Shown: one piece after another, positions 56,716 through 64,000 of the stretch
Layout: every line of letters starts with the position of its first letter
How positions within the stretch are numbered: the first letter of the stretch is position 1
NCBI RefSeq assembly: GCF_013283875.1
Contig: NZ_CP054139.1
Span: 1,550,001 to 1,614,000 of the forward strand
DNA length: 64,000 nt
Direction of reading: 5' to 3'
Origin: Mucilaginibacter mali
Lineage (GTDB): Bacteria; Bacteroidota; Bacteroidia; Sphingobacteriales; Sphingobacteriaceae
Made by a program: the position numbers and the translations under genes
The notes under the pieces: generated by a model
What the model saw: only the letters and a program-made list of their open reading frames with translations
What the model was told of the DNA's origin: nothing
The model's database searches: none

Positions 56716-59322
56716 GCTAAGAGCGATACCAAGGAAACGCCGTTAATGCAGCAGTATAACCAGATCAAGGTGAAGTACCCCGGTGCTTTGCTGCTGTTTC
56801 GCGTGGGCGATTTTTACGAGACCTTTGGCGAGGATGCCGTTAAGGCATCGGGTATTTTGGGTATCGTACTAACCAAAAGGGCCAATGGCGCGGCTACGCA
56901 CATCGAGTTGGCCGGTTTCCCTCACCATTCGCTGGAAACGTATTTGCCCAAACTGGTACGCGCGGGACAAAGGGTAGCCATCTGCGATCAGCTGGAAGAC
57001 CCAAAGACCACCAAGACCATCGTTAAGCGTGGTGTTACCGAACTGGTTACCCCCGGTGTGGCCATCAGCGATAATATCCTGCAACAAAAAAGCAATAACT
57101 ACCTTGCATCGCTGTATTTCGAGAAGAATACCATCGGCATTGCCTTTATAGATATCTCTACCGGCGAGTTCCTGACCGCACAAGGCAATAGCGATTATAT
57201 CGATAAGCTGCTGCAGGGCTTCAACCCCAGCGAGATCATTTATCCCAAAACCCGTAACAAGGATTTTAAAGACCTTTACGGCGACCGCTTTTATACCTAC
57301 ATGCTGGATGAATGGCCTTACAGCGGCGATTATCCGCAGGAGACGCTGTTGAAGCATTTCGGGGTAAAATCGCTTAAAGGTTTCGGTATCGATAAACTGA
57401 ATTTGGGCATTGTGGCCGCCGGTGTGGCGCTGCACTACCTCAACGAGACCGAACACCGCAACCTGCAGCATATCTCGTCCATCAGCAGGCTGGAAGAAGA
57501 CCGTTACCTGTGGCTGGATAGGTTCAGCATCCGCAACCTTGAACTGGTAGGTTCGCACAACGAGAATGCCATGACACTGGTAGATGTGCTGGATAATACC
57601 TGCTCGCCCATGGGTGCCCGTATGCTGCGCCGCTGGATAGTGATGCCGCTAAAGGAAATTAAGCCAATAAACGACCGCCTTGGTGTGGTAGAATACCTGA
57701 TCGCTTATGATGAACTGCGCGAAGAATTGCAGCAACACATCCGCCAGATAGGCGACCTGGAAAGACTGATCAGTAAGATAGGCCTGCAACGCGCCAACCC
57801 GCGCGAGGTTTGTCAGCTGAAAAAAGCCCTGAAAGCCATTGAGCAGATAAAGATAATCGCCGAGGGGACGGAAAGCGCACCGCTAAAGTCGATAGGCAGC
57901 CAGTTGAACCCTTGCAGCTTTATCAGCGAACGCATAGAAAAAGAACTTCACCCCGAGCCGCCAATTATGCTGGCCAAAGGCGGGGTAATGGCCGAGGGTA
58001 TTAACGAGGAGTTAGACCGCCTGCGCAAGATCGCTTTTGGCGGTAAGGGTTATTTACTGGAGATACAAAAGCGCGAGGCCGAAGCTACGGGAATCCCATC
58101 GCTTAAAGTGGCTTTTAATAACGTGTTCGGGTATTATTTGGAAGTGACGCATAGTCACCGCGACAAAGTGCCTGCCGAATGGATACGCAAGCAAACGCTG
58201 GTGAACGCTGAACGCTACATCACCCCCGAACTGAAGGAATACGAAGACCAGATATTGGGTGCCGAAGAAAAGATCCTGGCGCTGGAGACCAAGTTGTATA
58301 ACGACCTGCTTTACTCGCTGGCCGAATATATTAAACCTATACAACTTAACGCCAATTTGGTGGCTCGATTGGATGTGCTGCTCAACTTCGCGCATATCGC
58401 TATAAAAAATTATTACGTTAAGCCCCAACTGAACGAGGGCCGCGTGATCGATATTAAAGGCGGCCGCCACCCGGTTATAGAGAAGAACCTGCCGCTAGGC
58501 GAATCGTACATTACCAATGATGTTTTCCTTGATTCGGAAGGACAGCAGATCATTATCATTACCGGTCCTAACATGGCGGGTAAATCGGCACTATTAAGGC
58601 AAACAGGCCTCATTGTGCTGATGGCGCAGATGGGCTGTTTTGTGCCAGCTAAAGAAACATCGATAGGTTTGGTGGATAAGATATTTACCAGGGTAGGGGC
58701 ATCGGATAACCTGTCATCAGGCGAATCGACCTTTATGGTGGAGATGAACGAGACGGCCAGCATCCTCAATAACCTGTCCGACCGCAGCCTGATCCTGCTG
58801 GACGAGATCGGTCGCGGTACATCAACTTACGATGGTATCTCTATAGCCTGGGCCATTGCCGAGTACCTGCACAACCACCCTAACTATAAGGCTAAAACGC
58901 TGTTCGCTACGCACTACCACGAATTGAACGAATTGAGCAATACCTTCCCGCGTATTAAGAACTTTAATGTGACGGTGAAAGAGGTAGGCCACCAGATCAT
59001 CTTCCTGCGCAAGCTGGTACCCGGCGGTAGCGAACACAGTTTTGGTATCCACGTGGCCAAACTGGCCGGTATGCCGGGTAAAGTGCTTAGTCGCGCCAAC
59101 GAGATACTAAAGAAACTGGAGAATGAACGCACCGGCGGCGAAAGCATTAAAGAAAGCATGAAGAAAGTGCAGAAGCAAGCCCTGCAACTGCAAATGTTCT
59201 CGATAGATGACCCGATCCTGGTAAAGATCCGCGATACGCTCAACAATCTCGATGTAAATACCCTCACCCCGGTAGAAGCCATGATGAAGCTGGATGAAAT
59301 ACAGCGGATGATAAAAAGCTAA
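56713..59322 (+). CDS. mutS: DNA mismatch repair protein MutS
   Basis: Recognises mismatches and starts repair with MutL. 869 residues, the usual length. The N-terminal mismatch-recognition motif is [21 protein letters not shown] (Phe-x-Glu: FYE). A connector, lever and clamp follow. The C-terminal ABC ATPase has Walker [15 protein letters not shown], the [14 protein letters not shown] signature, Walker [17 protein letters not shown] and the His switch FATHYHEL. The start is TTG with a strong AAAGGAG upstream. It is divergent from the his operon and convergent with the next gene, with a hairpin between. Confidence 0.97.
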   Translation: MAKSDTKETPLMQQYNQIKVKYPGALLLFRVGDFYETFGEDAVKASGILGIVLTKRANGAATHIELAGFPHHSLETYLPKLVRAGQRVAICDQLEDPKTTKTIVKRGVTELVTPGVAISDNILQQKSNNYLASLYFEKNTIGIAFIDISTGEFLTAQGNSDYIDKLLQGFNPSEIIYPKTRNKDFKDLYGDRFYTYMLDEWPYSGDYPQETLLKHFGVKSLKGFGIDKLNLGIVAAGVALHYLNETEHRNLQHISSISRLEEDRYLWLDRFSIRNLELVGSHNENAMTLVDVLDNTCSPMGARMLRRWIVMPLKEIKPINDRLGVVEYLIAYDELREELQQHIRQIGDLERLISKIGLQRANPREVCQLKKALKAIEQIKIIAEGTESAPLKSIGSQLNPCSFISERIEKELHPEPPIMLAKGGVMAEGINEELDRLRKIAFGGKGYLLEIQKREAEATGIPSLKVAFNNVFGYYLEVTHSHRDKVPAEWIRKQTLVNAERYITPELKEYEDQILGAEEKILALETKLYNDLLYSLAEYIKPIQLNANLVARLDVLLNFAHIAIKNYYVKPQLNEGRVIDIKGGRHPVIEKNLPLGESYITNDVFLDSEGQQIIIITGPNMAGKSALLRQTGLIVLMAQMGCFVPAKETSIGLVDKIFTRVGASDNLSSGESTFMVEMNETASILNNLSDRSLILLDEIGRGTSTYDGISIAWAIAEYLHNHPNYKAKTLFATHYHELNELSNTFPRIKNFNVTVKEVGHQIIFLRKLVPGGSEHSFGIHVAKLAGMPGKVLSRANEILKKLENERTGGESIKESMKKVQKQALQLQMFSIDDPILVKIRDTLNNLDVNTLTPVEAMMKLDEIQRMIKS

Positions 59323-59330
59323 AAGCCGAA

Positions 59331-59368
59331 GGCTGAAAGCAGAAAGCTTTTTGCTTTGGTCTTTCAGC
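59331..59368. terminator. Hairpin between convergent mutS and the YVTN gene
   Basis: GCTGAAAG-CAGAAAGC-TTTT-TGCTTT-GGT-CTTTCAGC-like pairing (outer arms 59332-59339 and 59361-59368). The same words (AAAGCAGAAAGC, GGTCTTTC) recur at 63366-63492, so it is also a repeat (family G). Confidence 0.6.
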
Positions 59369-59375
59369 TTTTCGC

Positions 59376-62300
59376 TTAACGAATCACCGCCACATACCCG
59401 CTTAGCGGGCTGCTGCCATTATTGAGGTTGATGACATAATAATAAACCCCGGTGGGCAGGTCGGCGCCTTTGTATTTGGCATCCCAGGGACTGGTATAAT
59501 TTACCGAGTGATAAACCTGCTGTCCGCCGCGGGTAAAGATATCTACTGTGCAATTGGGGAAAGTTTCAATGTTTTTGATGATCCAGGTATCGTTCACCCC
59601 ATCGCCGTTGGGGCTAAAAGTATTGGGGATAATGGCCTGTATGCCTTTAACATCAAGCACCGTGAGTGATCCGGGTTTGGTGTCGATGGCGTAATTATCG
59701 GCCGCGCCGCCGCTAACGGTAATAGGGTAAGTGCCCGGGGCCGATGTTTTGATGGCCGTGGTGCTGATGCTGGGCAGGGCGGTTAAAACAGTTTCGTCCT
59801 CGCCATTTACAAAGCCGGCATAGGTGGCGGTCAGCACCGGGTTATCTGTTCCGTATTTGCGCTGCTGATCGTCGGCGGTAATGGTGAGCGGGGCTTTGTC
59901 TACCGTGCTTTTGGCGGTGGCGATGAAGGCATCGGGCACGTTGGTGCTGGTGAGCAGCACATCGCCCGCGTAATTATTGCCCACGGGCGTGGTAGCCGCC
60001 AGCCTGATGTAAATCGTGGTAGATGGGATTGCACCTGGCCCGCCTATCTGCGCGGTACTGCCATAAGTGTTTCTGTCGGTACTGACCTCGAAACCGGTGG
60101 GCGGGATCACTTTTATGGCCTCGGTCATATCGGTAGCCGATACGCTGAAACTAATCTCCGCCGAAGGTGTACCATAAGTAGTGCGGAGCGCGGTGAGCGT
60201 ACCCGTTGGGAAAATATGCTGCACGGCCGGTTTTACGGTGATAGTAAACTGTGCGCTGTTACCCACGCAACCTGTGCCGGCCACAATAAAATCGCCAAAG
60301 GAAACGGGTGAACCAAGTAATGGAATAGTAGTATTCAGGCTGTTATCGGCTGTGTTAATTACCATTACGCTGTTCGAACCATAATTGGCTACATAAACCA
60401 GCTTACCATCGGGACTAACGGAAATACCCTCGGGTTTGCTGCCGGCACCGGTAGGCACTGTTTTGATAATGCTCCTGTCGGATGTACGGATAATAGATAC
60501 ACTGTTGGAGCCAAAGTTGGTTACATAAAGTATACTGCCATCCTTGTTAATAGCTATGCCTGTAGGATTAGTTCCAATCTGTATATCGTCTATTTTTCTC
60601 TGCTCAACGGTACTGATCACCGAAACCGACGCGCTGTTATAATTGGTTACATAAACATAGTTACCATCGGGGCTAACCGCAATATACTGGGGGCTGCTGC
60701 CTACCGTTACAGAATATATTACTTGTTTTGAAGCCGCGCTGGCCACAGATACGGTATTATTTTTGTTAGCCACATAAACCCAACTACCATCGGGGCTTAC
60801 CGCTACGCCAAGTGGGTTTTGCTGTACTATAATACTACCCAATATACCGTGACTGTTGGCATCTATTACCAAAACAGTGTTAGAGTTGCCGTTTGTTACG
60901 TATAAAGTGCTTCCATCGGGACTTAAGGCTAAACCAGAGGGGTTGCTGCCGACAGGGATACCGCCAGTTGCTTTATTAGCCGCCGTATTTATAATGGATA
61001 CTGTGCCGGAATTTTGATTAGCAACAAAAACGGTAGTGCCATCGGGGCTTACTACCGTAGCGTAGGGCTTTTGCCCTACACGTATGGTATTTACTTTTTT
61101 CCCGGTAAGCGTATTAATAACCGCTACGCTGTCCAGATTCCACATAGCTACATAGGCCAGCGGGTCGTTATGCGGCGTTACGGTAATGGTGGCTACGGCA
61201 TCTGTGCTGCCTTTGTTAATGGTTTTAAAGGCGGCGATATTGCCGTCGCCGCTGGCGGGCAGACCGATTGAGGGATCGCTATTGGTCCAGCTATATGATG
61301 TACCTGTCCCGGTAAAATTAACGGCGGCAGTATTTTGCCCTGCAAAACGACTTTGCGGGGCAACATCATCTACCTTAGGCGGGGCGGCAACCACACCGTT
61401 TACAGCTACCTGCAATGGAGTAGCTCCGGCCGACTGTACATCTACCTGGCCCGAGATTAGTCCTTTGGCCGATGCTGCGGAACGCACAAAAATGGTGGTG
61501 CTGGTCACCGTTTCGCCGGTGGGGCTTAGGCTGATGGCGTTGCTGAAACCGCTGTTCGCGTCGCGCGATATTTCAAAACTTGCCGGGGCGGTGAGGTTGA
61601 TATTGCCGGTAAGCAAAGTGCCAGATACCGTAAACTGCTGCAATTTGGGATTGGCCGAGGCGTTACCCTCGCAGGCTGTAATAGTGCCGCCTGCCACACT
61701 GGCAATAACATAGGGGATAGCTGGGGTAACCGTGCCGGTAATTTTTATTTCCTGATTAGCTGCGCCAGCGCTTTTTAAGGTGATGGTGCCGCTCAGCGGG
61801 CCTACGGGGTTACCAGCTGCTATGCGGATATAAAGGTGCACAGGTGGTGGTGTCCCGCCATTGCCGATGACGATAGGCACCGATGTGTAAGTGATATCAT
61901 CCAAACTCATTTCGAAACCCGATGGCGGTGTAAAGGTAGCCGCTATACCCTCGGTCAAATTAACGCCCGAAATATCAACATAAGTTGATTTGGAGGGGAT
62001 ATTTGCCGGTGTGCTTAACACATCGGGAGTGCCATCAACCACAATAGTTGGCGGGGTAGGGTTAATGGTGAAGGTGTAGGTGATAGGCGTACTGCTGGTG
62101 CAGGTGTTGCCGGTAATGAAGTTGCCGAAGGCGATTGGGGCGGTATCAGTAAACGGGATCTTTTTTAAAACTGTGTTGCTTATCGGTTCTATCGCCCACA
62201 CATCATTCGAATCGTAATTAACAACAAAAAGTATCCCCTTTTGCGTCATCGCGATACCATTGGGGTTTTGCCCTACATTGATCACGCCGACAGGTAGGTT

Positions 62301-63314
62301 GCTAAGTGTGTTTACAACAGATACCGCATTATTTCCGGGGTACGTCATATAAAGGCGGCTGCCATCAGGGTTTAAAGTCCCGCCAAAATTAAGGTCGGCA
62401 ATGCCAGCGTTTACGCGTTTTAACTCGTGGGTTTGGGTATTAACAGTTGCAAAGGTTTGTTCATAAATAAGCCTGTTATTATCAAGCGCATCGCGGGATA
62501 TAGCATAGTTAATAAGGTAAGCCGTTGCCCCATCAGGGCTGAACAATATTTGATGCGCATCGGCGCCCCCTGAGTCGGTAATGACACTAAGTTTGTTTGT
62601 AAATGGTGTATATTCGTGAAGATGGTCATCGCCTGCTATATAGACCGAACTGCCATCGTTGTTCACCGTTACAGCAGTTGGATGTCCCGGAAATGGTACT
62701 AACCTGTAAAGGCCATATGCGGGGTCGGTAGTATCAATAACGTAAATACTTTGATCGTCGGAGTTGGCCACATAAAGCCTTGTGCCATCAGGGCTGACAT
62801 CTAAACCCATTGGTTTTTGACCAACTGGGATATCGGTTATCCATTTATTGTTTACACCATCAATCACCGAAACGGTATTACTATTTAAATTACTTACATA
62901 CACCCGTGTACCATCCTTGCTTACCGCTACGCCATAAGGGTTGTTACCTACACGTATTTGGGTTACTATGCTGTAGTCGTCGGTATTTATTACGGTAACC
63001 CTGTTAGCAACCCGGCTGGGGATATAGGCATAAATAGGCCGCGGTGTGGGTGTAGCGGTGATGGTAACCATAATAGGCGTACTGGTATTATTAATAGCTT
63101 TAAACGGCGCAATATCCCCCGTGCCATTTGCAGTCAAGCCGATGCCGGTGGTGGGATTAAACCAGTTATACACACAGCCCGATGGCCCGCCCCAAATAAT
63201 GGGTGCGGTCATTTGCCCGTTGGTAACAGCCGGGCCGGTAATTTGGGCAATAGCCGACCGGGGCAGTAAAAAAACCACCAGCAGGGTATATACAATAAGC
63301 CAAAATCGCTTCAT
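59376..63314 (-). CDS. Large secreted YVTN beta-propeller protein with T9SS type B (CHU_C) C-terminal domain
   Basis: 1312 residues with a signal peptide (cleavage near 24, AIAQ). It has two seven-blade-like YVTN propellers, about residues 95-390 and 715-1005, built of 40-residue units with SPDG..[VL]YV[AT]N and VIDT-type strands. Between and after them are beta-sandwich modules (FTPPSGFEMSLDDITYTSV, PASFEISRDANSGFSN and PPTGFEVSTDRNTYGS are three copies of one type). Then comes an MBG-like domain (LTITADDQQRKYGTDNPV, about 1140-1220), and the C-terminal gliding-motility domain starting IPNTFSPNGDGVNDTW and ending YYYVINL...GYVAVIR. The last domain is the export and anchoring signal of type IX secretion. 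Likely cell surface; ligand unknown. Confidence 0.9.
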   Translation of the reverse strand: MKRFWLIVYTLLVVFLLPRSAIAQITGPAVTNGQMTAPIIWGGPSGCVYNWFNPTTGIGLTANGTGDIAPFKAINNTSTPIMVTITATPTPRPIYAYIPSRVANRVTVINTDDYSIVTQIRVGNNPYGVAVSKDGTRVYVSNLNSNTVSVIDGVNNKWITDIPVGQKPMGLDVSPDGTRLYVANSDDQSIYVIDTTDPAYGLYRLVPFPGHPTAVTVNNDGSSVYIAGDDHLHEYTPFTNKLSVITDSGGADAHQILFSPDGATAYLINYAISRDALDNNRLIYEQTFATVNTQTHELKRVNAGIADLNFGGTLNPDGSRLYMTYPGNNAVSVVNTLSNLPVGVINVGQNPNGIAMTQKGILFVVNYDSNDVWAIEPISNTVLKKIPFTDTAPIAFGNFITGNTCTSSTPITYTFTINPTPPTIVVDGTPDVLSTPANIPSKSTYVDISGVNLTEGIAATFTPPSGFEMSLDDITYTSVPIVIGNGGTPPPVHLYIRIAAGNPVGPLSGTITLKSAGAANQEIKITGTVTPAIPYVIASVAGGTITACEGNASANPKLQQFTVSGTLLTGNINLTAPASFEISRDANSGFSNAISLSPTGETVTSTTIFVRSAASAKGLISGQVDVQSAGATPLQVAVNGVVAAPPKVDDVAPQSRFAGQNTAAVNFTGTGTSYSWTNSDPSIGLPASGDGNIAAFKTINKGSTDAVATITVTPHNDPLAYVAMWNLDSVAVINTLTGKKVNTIRVGQKPYATVVSPDGTTVFVANQNSGTVSIINTAANKATGGIPVGSNPSGLALSPDGSTLYVTNGNSNTVLVIDANSHGILGSIIVQQNPLGVAVSPDGSWVYVANKNNTVSVASAASKQVIYSVTVGSSPQYIAVSPDGNYVYVTNYNSASVSVISTVEQRKIDDIQIGTNPTGIAINKDGSILYVTNFGSNSVSIIRTSDRSIIKTVPTGAGSKPEGISVSPDGKLVYVANYGSNSVMVINTADNSLNTTIPLLGSPVSFGDFIVAGTGCVGNSAQFTITVKPAVQHIFPTGTLTALRTTYGTPSAEISFSVSATDMTEAIKVIPPTGFEVSTDRNTYGSTAQIGGPGAIPSTTIYIRLAATTPVGNNYAGDVLLTSTNVPDAFIATAKSTVDKAPLTITADDQQRKYGTDNPVLTATYAGFVNGEDETVLTALPSISTTAIKTSAPGTYPITVSGGAADNYAIDTKPGSLTVLDVKGIQAIIPNTFSPNGDGVNDTWIIKNIETFPNCTVDIFTRGGQQVYHSVNYTSPWDAKYKGADLPTGVYYYVINLNNGSSPLSGYVAVIR

Positions 63315-63365
63315 GCAGGTTTATTTACATGGCAGGCATTAATGTATAAATATATTAAATGCAGG

Positions 63366-63492
63366 TGAAAGCTTAAAGGCGAAAGGTGAAAGCAGGATGG
63401 TTAGCGGGATGCTTTTAGTTTAAAGCCGAAAGACCAAAGCAGAAAGCAGGATTCGTGTCCCCTGTAGCTTTCCGCTTTGGTCTTTCGGCCTT
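63366..63492. repeat. Family G repeat cluster
   Basis: Repeated short words GAAAGC, AAAGGCGAAAGG, CCGAAAGACCAAAGCAGAAA and their complement TTTCCGCTTTGGTCTTTCGG. The right half forms a hairpin of about 20 bp. It separates the YVTN gene from the DUF418 gene on the same strand and resembles 59323-59368. Confidence 0.65.
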
Positions 63493-63520
63493 ATGTGCTC
63501 TGTTTTTCTGCTTTAGACTT

Positions 63521-64000
63521 TTAATTTTTGACTTTCCTCAACGGCAGGTGTTTGTTGTAGCTCAACTGTCGCCATATCCACTCAACCAAACCATAGTTAT
63601 ACCGCGCCAGCCACCATTTGCTAAAGTATATTTGCGCAATGTAAATGCTTAGCGGCAGCGCCCAGTAAAACCAAAACGGCATGGTTGATCCCAGCGCTAA
63701 ACCCACCCCGCCAAAAACAAAGAACGAGATGATGTTTTGCACCATATAATTGGTCAGCGTCATTTTACCAATGGCTTCCAGCGCGCGGAAAAAGGCTTTC
63801 AGTTTACCGTTAACATACAGGCAGCACAGGGCCGATACGGTGCACAGCATGGTAACGATGATATACGGATAGCGGACATTATAGTACTTGAAAAACTCCC
63901 ATTTCATTTTTTGAGAGAGCGGGAAGAAGATGGTCAGTAACATAAAACCAACCAGGGTACACCAAAAAATGCGCTTCACCTGCTTTTTGTTATCGGCCAG
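63521..64000 (-). CDS. DUF418 (YeiB-like) membrane protein, C-terminal part
   Basis: Partial: the frame stays open to the right edge, so the N-terminal part is outside. The visible 160 residues hold three to four membrane spans and the DUF418 signature region: LEAIGKMTLTNYMVQNIISFFVFGGVGLAL, then YWALPLSIYIAQIYFSKWWLARYNYGLVEWIWRQLSY. Family members are inner-membrane proteins, probably transporters or acyltransferase relatives, with no settled function. No operon partner is visible. Confidence 0.8.
   Translation of the reverse strand: MADNKKQVKRIFWCTLVGFMLLTIFFPLSQKMKWEFFKYYNVRYPYIIVTMLCTVSALCCLYVNGKLKAFFRALEAIGKMTLTNYMVQNIISFFVFGGVGLALGSTMPFWFYWALPLSIYIAQIYFSKWWLARYNYGLVEWIWRQLSYNKHLPLRKVKN

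Noticed and set aside
1-64000. tRNA, rRNA, prophage or conjugative element
   Set aside because: No tRNA cloverleaf-like segment, rRNA, integrase, phage or transfer gene was recognised; mobile DNA is limited to the two IS elements and palindromic repeats.

Overview
This window looks like chromosome from a Bacteroidota bacterium, most probably Sphingobacteriaceae (Mucilaginibacter/Pedobacter-like). The signs are: several genes preceded by the Bacteroidota -7 motif TAnnTTTG instead of a sigma70 box; a type IX secretion protein (DUF4835/PorD); a large secreted protein with a gliding-motility (CHU_C) C-terminal domain; a CarboxypepD_reg-like protein; and many palindromic intergenic repeats. The genus is an inference. 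Both ends are cut inside genes (a sulfite/nitrite reductase on the left, a DUF418 membrane protein on the right). I saw no rRNA, tRNA, CRISPR array or prophage.

Layout. 1-6.5 kb: an assimilatory sulfate reduction cluster on the + strand (sulfite reductase, cobA, a siroheme-synthase/TSUP transporter fusion, an Fe-S type APS reductase, cysD, cysN) ending at an intrinsic terminator. 6.8-10 kb: small proteins, a Bcr/CflA drug exporter and a possible 22-residue membrane peptide. 10-12.7 kb: rpsO and pnp. 12.8-15.6 kb: a signalling operon (membrane histidine kinase, single-domain response regulator, response regulator fused to a class III nucleotide cyclase). 15.7-28 kb: a KgtP-like symporter, a GH28 pectinase, DUF72, an S10 carboxypeptidase, an AraC regulator divergent from PEP synthase, and recN. 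28-35 kb: a BlaI/M56 pair, an IS982 insertion, porD and coaBC. 35-45 kb: an 87-bp tandem repeat array, dnaJ, grpE, a four-PAS histidine kinase, an IS1182 element, argS and a PAP2 phosphatase. 45-47.8 kb: hxlR divergent from an SDR gene, and a WD40 protein. 47.9-56.4 kb: a complete histidine operon on the - strand (hisG-D-C-B-H-A-F, GNAT, hisIE). 56.7-64 kb: mutS, a 1312-residue double YVTN propeller protein and the DUF418 fragment.

Two things stand out. First, between a good Bacteroidota promoter and hisG lies a 19-codon reading frame with six histidine codons, four of them consecutive, overlapping a hairpin. This is a strong candidate for a his leader peptide (ribosome-mediated attenuation), and I could not find the canonical terminator that the enterobacterial mechanism uses. 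Second, the intergenic DNA is crowded with at least a dozen families of palindromic or structured repeats. They are sometimes nested or chimeric, they fill most gaps inside the his operon, and one is interrupted by IS982.

How the genes work together: CysDN makes APS, and no APS kinase is seen. CysH carries the Fe-S cysteine pairs of direct APS reductases. The sulfite reductase needs siroheme, supplied by CobA and the fusion protein, whose TSUP half may move sulfur oxyanions. The his genes encode the whole ten-step path from PRPP to histidine, apart from the general PRPP supply. Start sites, boundaries and repeat families were read by eye; no alignment or folding program was run.
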